From positions 186,001-250,000 of the forward strand of contig NZ_JADJDO010000003.1 of the NCBI RefSeq assembly GCF_016702655.1: a stretch of 64,000 nucleotides of DNA. Direction: 5' to 3'. Below the pieces are notes generated by a model. That model was not told the origin of the DNA. It was given only the letters and a program-made list of their open reading frames with translations, and did no database searches. How positions within the stretch are numbered: position 1 is the first letter of the stretch; every line of letters begins with the position of its first letter. The stretch comes from Ideonella sp. (GTDB taxonomy: Bacteria; Pseudomonadota; Gammaproteobacteria; Burkholderiales; Burkholderiaceae_C). This document shows, in pieces, positions 44,506 to 52,241 of the stretch. The position numbers were made by a program, and so were the translations under genes.

Positions 44506-45393
44506 ATGGCGGCAGCGACATCTGGCCAGGGGGCAGCACCCTACTACTTCGTTCCGGCGCCTTCGCGCTTCCCGGTGCTGGTCGCGGTGGGCATGTTCTT
44601 CCTGATCCTCGGCGCCGGGCAGTGGATCAACGGGCATGAGTGGGGCAAGTATTCGCTGCTGCTGGGCGTCGCGTGGTGGCTGTTCGTGCTGCAGCAGTGG
44701 TTCCGCGCCGCGATCGCCGAGAACGAGAGCGGCCTGTACAGCGACCGTGTCGACACGTCGTTCCGCTGGAGCATGAGCTGGTTCATCTTCTCGGAGGTGA
44801 TGTTCTTCGGCGCCTTCTTCGGCGCGCTGTTCTGGCTGCGCGTGCATTCGGTGCCCAACCTCGGCAGCATCGAGAACGCGCTGCTGTGGCCGGACTTCAA
44901 GGCCATCTGGCCGAGCGTGCAGGCCGGCATCACGGCCTCGCCTGCGGGCATCGTCGAGCCCTTCGCGACCATGGGCCCGTGGCCGTTGCCCACGATCAAC
45001 ACCGCACTGCTGCTGAGCTCGGGCGTCACGATCACGATCGCTCACCACGCGCTGCTCGCCAACCAGCGCGCGCGCTGCATCGCCTACATGTGGCTCACCG
45101 TCCTGCTGGGCGCGAGCTTCCTCGGCCTGCAGATCTACGAATACACGCACGCCTACACCGAGCTCAACCTGCGGCTCGACTCGGGCGCCTACGGCACGAC
45201 CTTCTTCATGCTGACCGGCTTTCACGGCTTCCACGTCCTCGTGGGCACGCTGATGCTGATCTTCATCACGCTGCGCCTGCAGAAGGGCCATTTCACGCCG
45301 CAGCGCCACTTCGGCTTCGAGGGTGCCGCGTGGTACTGGCACTTCGTCGACGTGGTCTGGCTAGGCCTCTACATCGTCGTCTACTGGCTCTGA
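44506..45393 (+). CDS. ctaE: cytochrome c oxidase subunit III
   Basis: Protein of 295 aa with seven helices. The ribosome site is CCAGGAGAGC. Signatures include YYFVPAPSRFPVLVAVGMFF, RWSMSWFIFSEVMFFGAFFG, FMLTGFHGFHVLVGTLMLI, and HFGFEGAAWYWHFVDVVWLG, the phospholipid- and proton-path helices of subunit III. A strong hairpin follows its stop. Confidence 0.97.
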   Translation: MAAATSGQGAAPYYFVPAPSRFPVLVAVGMFFLILGAGQWINGHEWGKYSLLLGVAWWLFVLQQWFRAAIAENESGLYSDRVDTSFRWSMSWFIFSEVMFFGAFFGALFWLRVHSVPNLGSIENALLWPDFKAIWPSVQAGITASPAGIVEPFATMGPWPLPTINTALLLSSGVTITIAHHALLANQRARCIAYMWLTVLLGASFLGLQIYEYTHAYTELNLRLDSGAYGTTFFMLTGFHGFHVLVGTLMLIFITLRLQKGHFTPQRHFGFEGAAWYWHFVDVVWLGLYIVVYWL

Positions 45394-45435
45394 CGCTCAC
45401 CGCGGGCCGGCGCGCACCAACCCGGCACCCGGCTC

Positions 45436-45489
45436 AGAGCCTGTGAAGAAATGGATCACGCGGGTGCGATCCATTTCTTCACAGGCTCT
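45436..45489. terminator. perfect 22-bp hairpin between convergent ctaE and DUF2909 gene
   Basis: Arms 45436-45457 and 45468-45489 are exact reverse complements (outer part AGAGCCTGTGAAGAAATGG); the loop is ACGCGGGTGC. It should end transcription from both sides, though no T tract is present. CTGTGAA in the arm and CGCGGGTGCGAT across the loop echo the hairpin at 32041-32087. Confidence 0.7.
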
Positions 45490-45710
45490 CAGCCGCCGAG
45501 CGGCACGCCGGTGGGGCGGATCCAGCCGAGCCGGTAGGCTGCGATCAGGCACACGAACAGCAGCACCGACAGCCCGATGCGCCACACCAGCGCGCGCATC
45601 ATCGCGCCCTGCCTGGCGCCGCCGTCGCGGCCACCGCGCAGCATCGCGCGGCCGGCAGCGGCGAGCGCGAGCACGATCAACACGAACATGACCACGATGG
45701 CGACCTTCAT
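45489..45710 (-). CDS. twin-transmembrane protein, DUF2909 family
   Basis: Protein of 73 aa with two helices (VAIVVMFVLIVLALAAAGRA and GLSVLLFVCLIAAYRLGW) joined by a basic Gly-rich loop. This small protein is regularly found antisense between ctaE and SURF1 in Burkholderiales. A GATAAT box lies 8 bases before its ATG with no Shine-Dalgarno. The function is unknown. Confidence 0.85.
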   Translation of the reverse strand: MKVAIVVMFVLIVLALAAAGRAMLRGGRDGGARQGAMMRALVWRIGLSVLLFVCLIAAYRLGWIRPTGVPLGG

Positions 45711-45718
45711 GGCGCTCG

Positions 45719-45724
45719 ATTATC
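45719..45724 (-). promoter_or_regulatory. GATAAT -10 box 8 bases before the DUF2909 start
   Basis: On the minus strand GATAAT-CGAGCGCC-ATG. The spacing predicts a leaderless transcript. Confidence 0.4.
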
Positions 45725-45748
45725 TGCCGCATGGAGCCTCGGCATGAG

Positions 45749-45857
45749 CCCGTCGGGCTGCTCCAAGGGCGAATACCGGAGTGCGCAGCACGAAAGTACG
45801 CCAGAGTTCCCGCCGGGCCGACCCAAGGGCGAAAGCCGGCCCGCGCAACACGAAGGT
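45749..45857. repeat. two tandem 49-base repeat copies before SURF1
   Basis: Copies at 45749-45797 and 45809-45857, period 60, match at 38 of 49 positions. Shared words are CCAAGGGCGAA and CACGAA. The SURF1 frame is open across them, but the encoded peptide is not SURF1-like. Confidence 0.7.
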
Positions 45858-45863
45858 GCTTCT

Positions 45864-46601
45864 GTGACCGTGGCGCGGCGCACCGCGTTGCATGCCATCG
45901 TCCTGGTCGCGGCCATCCTCGGTTCTGCGCTGACGGCTCGCCTGGGTTGGTGGCAATGGGACCGTGCAGCGCAGAAGGAAGCCATCCAGGCCGCCATCGA
46001 CGCCCGCGCATCGATGCCCGCCGCCGACGCTGCCGACCTTGCCGCGACGGTGCGCGACGGCGGCGCGAGCCTGCTGCACCGCCAGGCAGTCGTGCGCGGG
46101 CGCTGGCTTGCCGACCGGACGGTGTATCTCGACAACCGGGTCATGAACACGCGCCCGGGCTTCATCGTCGTGACGCCGCTCGCGTGGCCGGGTGGCGTGG
46201 TGTTGGTGCAGCGCGGCTGGGTCGCGCGCGATGCGGCCGACCGCACGCGATTGCCGGTGCTCGCCACGCCCGGCGGCGAGGTCACGGTGCGCGGGCGCGT
46301 GGCCCCGCCGCCGTCACGGCTGTACGAGTTCAGCGCCGCGGCGTCGGGGCCGATCCGGCAGAATCTCGACCTCGATGCCTTCGCACGCGAGACCGGCCTG
46401 GCGCTGCTGCCGGTCTCGGTGCTCGAGCAGGGCGGTCCCGAAGCCGATCCGGCGCTCGTGCGCGACTGGCTGCGTCCTGCCGCCGATGCGCACAAGAATT
46501 ACGGCTACGCGGCCCAATGGTGGGGCCTTGCCCTGTTGATCGTGGGACTCTATGTCTGGTACCAAGTCGTCCGCCCCCGCCTTCGCCGGCACGCCCGCTG
46601 A
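45864..46601 (+). CDS. SURF1-family cytochrome oxidase assembly protein
   Basis: Protein of 245 aa from GTG 45864. An N-terminal helix (AIVLVAAILGSALTARLGWW) and a C-terminal helix (WGLALLIVGLYVWYQVVRP) bracket a domain with LGWWQWDRAAQKEAI, DNRVMNTRPGFIVVTPL and VLVQRGWVARDAADR, all SURF1 features. SURF1 helps haem A insertion into subunit I. A 40-codon upstream extension from 45744 is encoded by tandem repeats and is rejected. Confidence 0.93.
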   Translation: MTVARRTALHAIVLVAAILGSALTARLGWWQWDRAAQKEAIQAAIDARASMPAADAADLAATVRDGGASLLHRQAVVRGRWLADRTVYLDNRVMNTRPGFIVVTPLAWPGGVVLVQRGWVARDAADRTRLPVLATPGGEVTVRGRVAPPPSRLYEFSAAASGPIRQNLDLDAFARETGLALLPVSVLEQGGPEADPALVRDWLRPAADAHKNYGYAAQWWGLALLIVGLYVWYQVVRPRLRRHAR

Positions 46602-47259
46602 AGGCCTTGCCTTCACCGTGCACAGCCTGCCCGATGCGGCGCTCGCCGACACCGAGCGGCGCACGCGCAGCGGGCGCATCAAGATGCTGCTCGTGCTGCT
46701 GGTCTGCGCGTCGCCGGTGATCGCTTCCTATCTCGCGTTCTTCTTCTACCGGCCCGACACGGGCGTCAACTACAGCGAGCTGATTGTGCCGCCGCGGCCG
46801 CTGCCGTCTGCGGCCGCGCTGCCGCTCGCCGACCTGCAGGGCAGGGCGGTCGACCCGGCGGCGCTCAAGGGCCAGTGGCTGCTCGCCGTCGTCGGCGGCG
46901 GGCAGTGCGATGCGGCCTGCGAGCGTGCGCTGGTGCTGCAGCGCCAGTTGCGCGAGACGCTCGGCCGCGAACGCGAGCGCGTCGACAAGGTCTGGTTCGT
47001 CACCGACGACGCAGCGCCGCGCCCCGAGGTGCTGGCCGGCATCGGCAAGGACACGACCGTGCTGCGCGTGCCGCGCGAGGCGCTGGCGGCCTGGCTCGCG
47101 CCTGCGCCCGGGCAGGTGCTGGCGCAGCACCTCTACCTCGTCGATCCGATGGGCCAGTGGATGCTGCGCGCGCCGCCCGATCCCGAACCGGCCAGGCTCA
47201 AGCGCGACCTCGACCGCCTGCTGCGCGCGTCGGTGTCGTGGGACAAGCCGGGGCGGTAG
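46552..47259 (+). CDS. membrane-anchored SCO/thioredoxin-like protein of the cox operon
   Basis: Protein of 235 aa. One helix (about residues 44-65, IKMLLVLLVCASPVIASYLA) precedes a thioredoxin-like domain. It retains a CxxxC (GGGQCDAACERALVLQRQL) in the position where SCO1 has its copper cysteines, and QHLYLVDPMGQWMLR resembles the C-terminal SCO strand. No obvious third ligand histidine matches SCO1. The gene overlaps SURF1 by 50 bases from this start; a later start is possible. A role in CuA maturation is inferred from the location. Confidence 0.8.
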   Translation: MSGTKSSAPAFAGTPAEGLAFTVHSLPDAALADTERRTRSGRIKMLLVLLVCASPVIASYLAFFFYRPDTGVNYSELIVPPRPLPSAAALPLADLQGRAVDPAALKGQWLLAVVGGGQCDAACERALVLQRQLRETLGRERERVDKVWFVTDDAAPRPEVLAGIGKDTTVLRVPREALAAWLAPAPGQVLAQHLYLVDPMGQWMLRAPPDPEPARLKRDLDRLLRASVSWDKPGR

Positions 47260-47265
47260 CGCGCG

Positions 47266-48402
47266 ATGGCGAGCCCCTCGCTGGTCGACCTGGCGCCGGT
47301 GGCGCGGGTCGCGCTCGCCGGCGTCGTGCTCGCCGCCGGGCCGCTGGCCTGGATCTGGTTGCGCCACCGCGGCGGCACGCCCTCGGGCCGGCTGCGCGCG
47401 CTGACGCTGCTGACGCTGTTCCTGACCTTCGATCTGGTGCTCTTCGGCGCCTTCACGCGGCTGACCGACTCGGGCCTCGGTTGCCCCGACTGGCCGGGCT
47501 GCTATGGCAACGCGAGCCCGACCGGCGCCGCGCACGAGATCCGCGCCGCCGAGTCGAGCCTGCCCGACGGGCCGGTGACGCGCGGCAAGGCCTGGATCGA
47601 GATGATCCACCGCTACCTTGCCACCGGCGTCGGCGTGCTGATCACGGTGCTCGCGCTGGCGAGCTGGGTCGAGCACCGGCGCGCGCCCAGGCATCACGGC
47701 GCAGGCGACGTGTCGCCCTGGTGGGCCACCGCGACGCTGATCTGGGTCTGCGTGCAGGGCGCGTTCGGCGCGCTGACGGTGACGATGAAGCTCTACCCGG
47801 CGATCGTCACCGCGCACCTGCTGGGTGGCATCGCGCTGCTCGTGCTGCTCGCCGTGCAGGCGCAGGCCTACGCGCCCGCGCCGCTGGCGCTGCCGCGTGC
47901 GCTCGAGCGAGCGGTGCTGGCTGTGCTCGGCCTGACGGTGATCCAGTCGGCGCTGGGCGGCTGGGTGTCGACCAACTACGCGGTGCTGGCCTGCTCGGAC
48001 TTCCCGACCTGCCAGGGCTCGTGGTGGCCGGCGATGGACTTCGGCCACGGCTTCGCGCTGCGGCGCGAGCTCGGCCAGACCCACACCGGCGCCTGGCTGC
48101 CGTTCGAGGCGCTGACGGCCATCCATTACATGCACCGCCTCGCCGCCTACGCGGTGCTCGCCGCACTGGCCTGGCTTGCCTGGAGCCTGCACCGGCGGCG
48201 CGGCGCGCAGCCCGCGCTCGGACGCTGGGCCGCCGTGCTCGCCGGCGTCGGGCTGCTGCAACTGGCGACCGGGCTCTCGAACGTGATCCTCGACTGGCCG
48301 CTCGTCGCTGCCGTCGCGCACACCGGCGGCGCGGCCGCGCTCGTGACGCTGCTTGCGGTGCTGGCGACGCGCGCGGCGCAGGCGCGCGGCACCGCTCCGT
48401 AG
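47266..48402 (+). CDS. ctaA: haem A synthase CtaA (COX15)
   Basis: Protein of 378 aa with eight helices. It oxidises the C8 methyl of haem O to make haem A. FGAFTRLTDSGLGCPDWPGC opens the family; haem-ligand histidines are in EMIHRYLATGVGVLI, AHLLGGIALLV, AIHYMHRLAAYAV and VAHTGGAAALVTL. It lies 6 bases after the SCO-like gene and ahead of ctaB. Confidence 0.96.
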   Translation: MASPSLVDLAPVARVALAGVVLAAGPLAWIWLRHRGGTPSGRLRALTLLTLFLTFDLVLFGAFTRLTDSGLGCPDWPGCYGNASPTGAAHEIRAAESSLPDGPVTRGKAWIEMIHRYLATGVGVLITVLALASWVEHRRAPRHHGAGDVSPWWATATLIWVCVQGAFGALTVTMKLYPAIVTAHLLGGIALLVLLAVQAQAYAPAPLALPRALERAVLAVLGLTVIQSALGGWVSTNYAVLACSDFPTCQGSWWPAMDFGHGFALRRELGQTHTGAWLPFEALTAIHYMHRLAAYAVLAALAWLAWSLHRRRGAQPALGRWAAVLAGVGLLQLATGLSNVILDWPLVAAVAHTGGAAALVTLLAVLATRAAQARGTAP

Positions 48403-48424
48403 AATCGTCATTCACCCCCGAACC

Positions 48425-49345
48425 ATGCCGACCGACGAAGCCCTGTCCCCGCCGCACCGCCTTGCGCCGAACGCGGGATCGCGCCTGCGGCAGTACGTCG
48501 TGCTGACCAAGCCGCGCGTGGTGCAGCTGATCGTCTTCTGCGCGCTGATCGGCATGCTGCTCGCGCAGCCGGGCTGGCCGGATCTGCCGCGCGTGGCGCT
48601 CGCCTTGGCCGGGATCTGGCTCGTCGCCGCGGCAGCGGCGGCCTTCAACTGCGTGGTCGAGCGCAAGATCGACGCGCGCATGGCGCGCACCGCGTGGCGC
48701 CCGACCGCCCGGGGCGAACTCACCGACGCGCACACGCTGCTCTTCTCCGGCCTGCTGTGCGCGGCGGGCAGCGCGCTGCTGCTGGTGTTCGTCAACCCGC
48801 TCACGATGTGGCTGACGTTCGCGACCTTCGTCGGCTACGCGGTGATCTACACCCTGGTTCTCAAGCCGATGACGCCGCAGAACATCGTCATCGGTGGCGC
48901 CTCGGGTGCGATGCCGCCGCTGCTGGGCTGGGTCGCGATGCGCGACGCCGTCGAGCCGCAGGCGCTGATGCTGTTCCTGATCATCTTCCTGTGGACGCCG
49001 CCGCATTTCTGGGCGCTGGCCCTCTACCGCGTCGAGGACTACCGCAAGTCGGGCCTGCCGATGCTGCCCGTCACACACGGTTCGGAGTTCACCCGGCTGC
49101 AGATCCTGCTCTACACCTTCGTGCTGTTCGCGGCGACGCTGCTGCCGTTCGTCCACGGCATGAGCGGCGTCATCTACCTGACTGCCGCGGTGCTGCTCGG
49201 CGCCGTGTTCTGCGCCTACGCCTGGGCGCTGTGGCGCGACTATTCCGACGCGCTGGCGCGCAGGACGTTTCGATTCTCCATCCTGTATCTCGCGCTGCTG
49301 TTCGCGGCCCTGCTGCTGGACCATTACCTGAGGCCATGGCTGTGA
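48425..49345 (+). CDS. ctaB: protohaem IX farnesyltransferase CtaB (COX10)
   Basis: Protein of 306 aa with about nine helices. It farnesylates haem B to haem O. The prenyl-diphosphate motif FNCVVERKIDARMARTAWRP is clear, as is VLTKPRVVQLIVFCALIGML and LWTPPHFWALALYRVEDYRK. The start at 48425 follows a TAGAAT by 19 bases. The end overlaps SCO1 by about 10 bases. Confidence 0.97.
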   Translation: MPTDEALSPPHRLAPNAGSRLRQYVVLTKPRVVQLIVFCALIGMLLAQPGWPDLPRVALALAGIWLVAAAAAAFNCVVERKIDARMARTAWRPTARGELTDAHTLLFSGLLCAAGSALLLVFVNPLTMWLTFATFVGYAVIYTLVLKPMTPQNIVIGGASGAMPPLLGWVAMRDAVEPQALMLFLIIFLWTPPHFWALALYRVEDYRKSGLPMLPVTHGSEFTRLQILLYTFVLFAATLLPFVHGMSGVIYLTAAVLLGAVFCAYAWALWRDYSDALARRTFRFSILYLALLFAALLLDHYLRPWL

Positions 49346-49968
49346 CCCCTTTGCCCACCCGCCTGCGCGCACGCGCCGCCGTCGCGCTGCTGGCGCTCGC
49401 TGCCGGCCTTGCCGGCTGCGACAAGCTCGTGCCGGGGTCGGCGGCGGGCTTCAAGTCGGTCGACATCACGGGCGCCGAATACGGCCGCCAGCTCGCTTTG
49501 ACCGATGCCGACGGCAAGCCGCGCACGCTGGCCGACTTCAAGGGCAAGGTCAGCGTCGTTTTCTTCGGCTACACGCACTGCCCCGACGTGTGCCCGACCA
49601 CGCTCGCCGAGATTGCCGAGGTCAAGGCAATGCTGGGCAAGGACGGCGAGCGCGTGCAGGCGATCTTCGTGACCGTGGATCCGGAGCGCGACACGCCGCA
49701 ACTGCTCAAGGCCTACATGGCCAACTTCGGGCCCGGCTTCATCGCGCTGCACGGCAGCGCGGAGCAGACGGCCGCCGCAGCACGCGAGTTCAAGGTGTTC
49801 TACATGAAGGTGCCGGGCAAGACCGAAGGCAGCTACACGGTCGACCACACCGCCGGCTCGTACATCATCGATGCCCAGGGTCGGCTGCGGCTGTTTGCGC
49901 GCTACGGAATGCCGGCCCCGGACCTGGCCTCGGACCTGAAGCAGCTCCTCGCCGAATCCCGGTCCTGA
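49336..49968 (+). CDS. SCO1/SenC copper chaperone lipoprotein
   Basis: Protein of 210 aa. A lipobox LLALAAGLAGC ends the signal peptide. The thioredoxin-like domain has the copper cysteines in GYTHCPDVCPTTLAEI, the VDPERDTPQLLKAYMANF segment, and the ligand histidine in YTVDHTAGSYIIDAQG. It delivers or reduces CuA in subunit II. An alternative GTG start at 49342 overlaps the ctaB stop as GTGA. It ends the cox operon. Confidence 0.96.
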   Translation: MAVTPLPTRLRARAAVALLALAAGLAGCDKLVPGSAAGFKSVDITGAEYGRQLALTDADGKPRTLADFKGKVSVVFFGYTHCPDVCPTTLAEIAEVKAMLGKDGERVQAIFVTVDPERDTPQLLKAYMANFGPGFIALHGSAEQTAAAAREFKVFYMKVPGKTEGSYTVDHTAGSYIIDAQGRLRLFARYGMPAPDLASDLKQLLAESRS

Positions 49969-49992
49969 GCCTAGTGCAGTTGCACTAGCCGC

Positions 49993-50940
49993 TCAGGCGG
50001 CGCAGGTCTCGAGTGCCTTGCGCATCTTTTTCATCGCCGCGACCTCGATCTGGCGGATGCGCTCGGCGCTGACGCCATACTCGGCAGCGAGTTCATGCAA
50101 CGTCATGCCGCCCGAGGCGTCGTCGTTGACCTTGAGCCAGCGCTCCTCGACGATGCGGCGGCTGCGCGCATCCAGCACGTCGAGCGCCTGATTGATGCCG
50201 TCGCTGGCGAGCCAGTCGCGGCGATGGGCCTCGATCACGCGCGTCGGCTCGCTGCTCTCGTCGGCAAGGTAGGCGATCGGAGCGAAACTTTCCTCGCCCG
50301 CATCGTCGGCCTGGGGCTCGAGCGCCACGTCGCCGCCCGACATGCGGGTCTCCATCTCGAGCACGTCCTCGCGCTTGACGTTCAGGCGCTGCGCCATGGT
50401 CTCGACCTCGCCCTGGGTCAGCGTGCCGCGATGCGCATCGGCATCGGCCGAGTCTTCCTTCAGGCTCTGCTTCATCGAGCGCAGGTTGAAGAACAGCTTG
50501 CGCTGGGCCTTGGTCGTCGCGACCTTGACCATGCGCCAGTTCTTGAGGATGTACTCGTGGATCTCGGCCTTGATCCAGTGCAGCGCATAACTCACCAGGC
50601 GCACGCCCTGGTCCGGGTCGAAGCGCTTGACGGCCTTCATCAGGCCGACGTTGCCCTCCTGGATCAAGTCGCCGTGCGGCAGCCCGTAGCCCAGGTACTG
50701 GCGCGCCACCGAGACCACGAGGCGCAGGTGCGACAGCACGAGCTTGCGCGCAGCGTCGACATCGGAATCATCGCGTAGCCGGCGCGCGCAGTCGGATTCC
50801 TCTTCCTGCGTCAGCAGCGGGACGCGGTTGACGGCCGCGATATAGGCATCCAGGTTGCCGAGCGGCGGAACGAGCGCCCAGGCGTCACGGGTGACGAGCG
50901 CAGTGCTGGATCCCACGGTCAGGCTGGTAGTGGCATTCAT
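49993..50940 (-). CDS. rpoH: heat-shock sigma factor RpoH (sigma-32)
   Basis: Protein of 315 aa. Region 2 has NLVLSHLRLVV-like VLSHLRLVVSVARQYLGYGL, DLIQEGNVGLMKAVKRFDP and YALHWIKAEIHEYILKNWRM. The RpoH box QRKLFFNLR is intact, and region 4 ends LHELAAEYGVSAERIRQIEV. A start at 50940 is chosen over an ATG at 50988 because the latter lies inside the CIRCE operator. The CIRCE element indicates HrcA repression, linking rpoH to chaperone control. Confidence 0.97.
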   Translation of the reverse strand: MNATTSLTVGSSTALVTRDAWALVPPLGNLDAYIAAVNRVPLLTQEEESDCARRLRDDSDVDAARKLVLSHLRLVVSVARQYLGYGLPHGDLIQEGNVGLMKAVKRFDPDQGVRLVSYALHWIKAEIHEYILKNWRMVKVATTKAQRKLFFNLRSMKQSLKEDSADADAHRGTLTQGEVETMAQRLNVKREDVLEMETRMSGGDVALEPQADDAGEESFAPIAYLADESSEPTRVIEAHRRDWLASDGINQALDVLDARSRRIVEERWLKVNDDASGGMTLHELAAEYGVSAERIRQIEVAAMKKMRKALETCAA

Positions 50941-50978
50941 ATAGAAGTTGACTTGCCTCGACGGGCTTTGTTCCCGAA

Positions 50979-51008
50979 ATATTAGCACTCTCTGGTCGAG
51001 AGTGCTTA
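50979..51008 (-). promoter_or_regulatory. CIRCE operator overlapping the rpoH promoter
   Basis: On the plus strand TTAGCACTC (50982-50990), nine bases, then GAGTGCTTA (51000-51008). This differs from the CIRCE consensus TTAGCACTC-N9-GAGTGCTAA at one position. A TAATAT -10 box on the minus strand (50984-50979) overlaps the operator, so bound HrcA would block RNA polymerase. Confidence 0.9.
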
Positions 51009-51061
51009 TCGTGAAATACGGCCGCCAGGCAGGTCAGTTCCAGACCGCCGCGAACCGGATT

Positions 51062-52156
51062 TCAGGGGCTGAACAGGAAGTGCAGCACGTCGCCGTCCTT
51101 GACGACGTAGTCCTTGCCCTCGGCGCGCATCTTGCCGGCTTCCTTGGCGCCCTGCTCGCCCTTGAAGGCGATGAAGTCGTCGAAGGCGATGGTCTGGGCG
51201 CGGATGTAGCCGCGCTCGAAGTCGCCGTGGATCACGCCTGCCGCCTGCGGGCCGGTATCGCCGACGTGGATGGTCCACGCCCGCACTTCCTTGACGCCGG
51301 CGGTGAAGTAGGTCTGCAGCCCGAGCAGCTTGAACGCGGCCCGGATGAGCCGATTCAGGCCCGGTTCCTCCTGCCCCATCTCGTGCAGGAAGAGCAACCG
51401 GTCCTCCTCGCTCATGTCGGCGAGCTCGGCCTCCGTCTTGGCGCAGATCGCGACCACCGGCGCCTTCTGGCCCTCGGCATAGGCGCGCAGCTTGTCGAGA
51501 TAGGGGTTGTGCTCGAAGCCGTGCTCGTCGACGTTGGCGACGAACATCGCCGGCTTCGCCGTGATCAGGCACAGCGGCTTGAGCACCGCGAGTTCCTCCT
51601 TGCTGAAGGCGATGGAGCGCACCGGGCGCGCCTGGTCGAGCGCTGCCTGGCACTTCACGAGCACGTCGACCAGGCGCTGCGCGTCCTTGTCGTTGCCGGC
51701 CTTGGCGACCTTGCTGTAGCGCGCCAGGCTCTTCTCGACCGTCGCCAGGTCGGCCAGGCACAGTTCGGTCTGGATGACCTCGATGTCCGAGATCGGATCG
51801 ACCTTGCCGGCAACGTGGATCACGTTCTCGTCGTCGAAGCAGCGCACCACGTTGACGATCGCGTCGGTCTCGCGGATATGAGCCAGGAACTGGTTCCCGA
51901 GGCCCTCGCCCTTCGATGCGCCGGCCACGAGTCCGGCGATGTCGACGAACTCGACCACCGCCGGCAGCACGCGCTCGGGCTTGACGATGGCGGCCAGCTG
52001 CGCCAGGCGCGGGTCGGGCAGCTCGACCACGCCGACGTTGGGTTCGATGGTGCAGAAGGGGTAGTTCTCGGCCGCAATGCCGGCTTTCGTCAGCGCGTTG
52101 AAGAGGGTGGACTTGCCGACATTGGGCAGGCCCACGATGCCGCATTTGAGGCTCAT
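51062..52156 (-). CDS. ychF: ribosome-binding ATPase/GTPase YchF
   Basis: Protein of 364 aa. MSLKCGIVGLPNVGKSTLFN is the P-loop; YPFCTIEPNVGVVELPDPRL, VDIAGLVAGASKGEGLGNQF and an altered NKxD-type motif follow, as in YchF, which prefers ATP. A coiled-coil insert and the C-terminal TGS domain (RAWTIHVGDTGPQAAGVIHG, FERGYIRAQTIAFDDFI) are present. It is well conserved and transcribed toward rpoH. Confidence 0.97.
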   Translation of the reverse strand: MSLKCGIVGLPNVGKSTLFNALTKAGIAAENYPFCTIEPNVGVVELPDPRLAQLAAIVKPERVLPAVVEFVDIAGLVAGASKGEGLGNQFLAHIRETDAIVNVVRCFDDENVIHVAGKVDPISDIEVIQTELCLADLATVEKSLARYSKVAKAGNDKDAQRLVDVLVKCQAALDQARPVRSIAFSKEELAVLKPLCLITAKPAMFVANVDEHGFEHNPYLDKLRAYAEGQKAPVVAICAKTEAELADMSEEDRLLFLHEMGQEEPGLNRLIRAAFKLLGLQTYFTAGVKEVRAWTIHVGDTGPQAAGVIHGDFERGYIRAQTIAFDDFIAFKGEQGAKEAGKMRAEGKDYVVKDGDVLHFLFSP

Positions 52157-52241
52157 GAAGAGGGGCTTTCGGGGCGGGAAGGAGGCCGATTTTAAGGCGC
52201 CGCCCTACACTGGCCTGGGCAACGAGCACGGAGGATCACGG

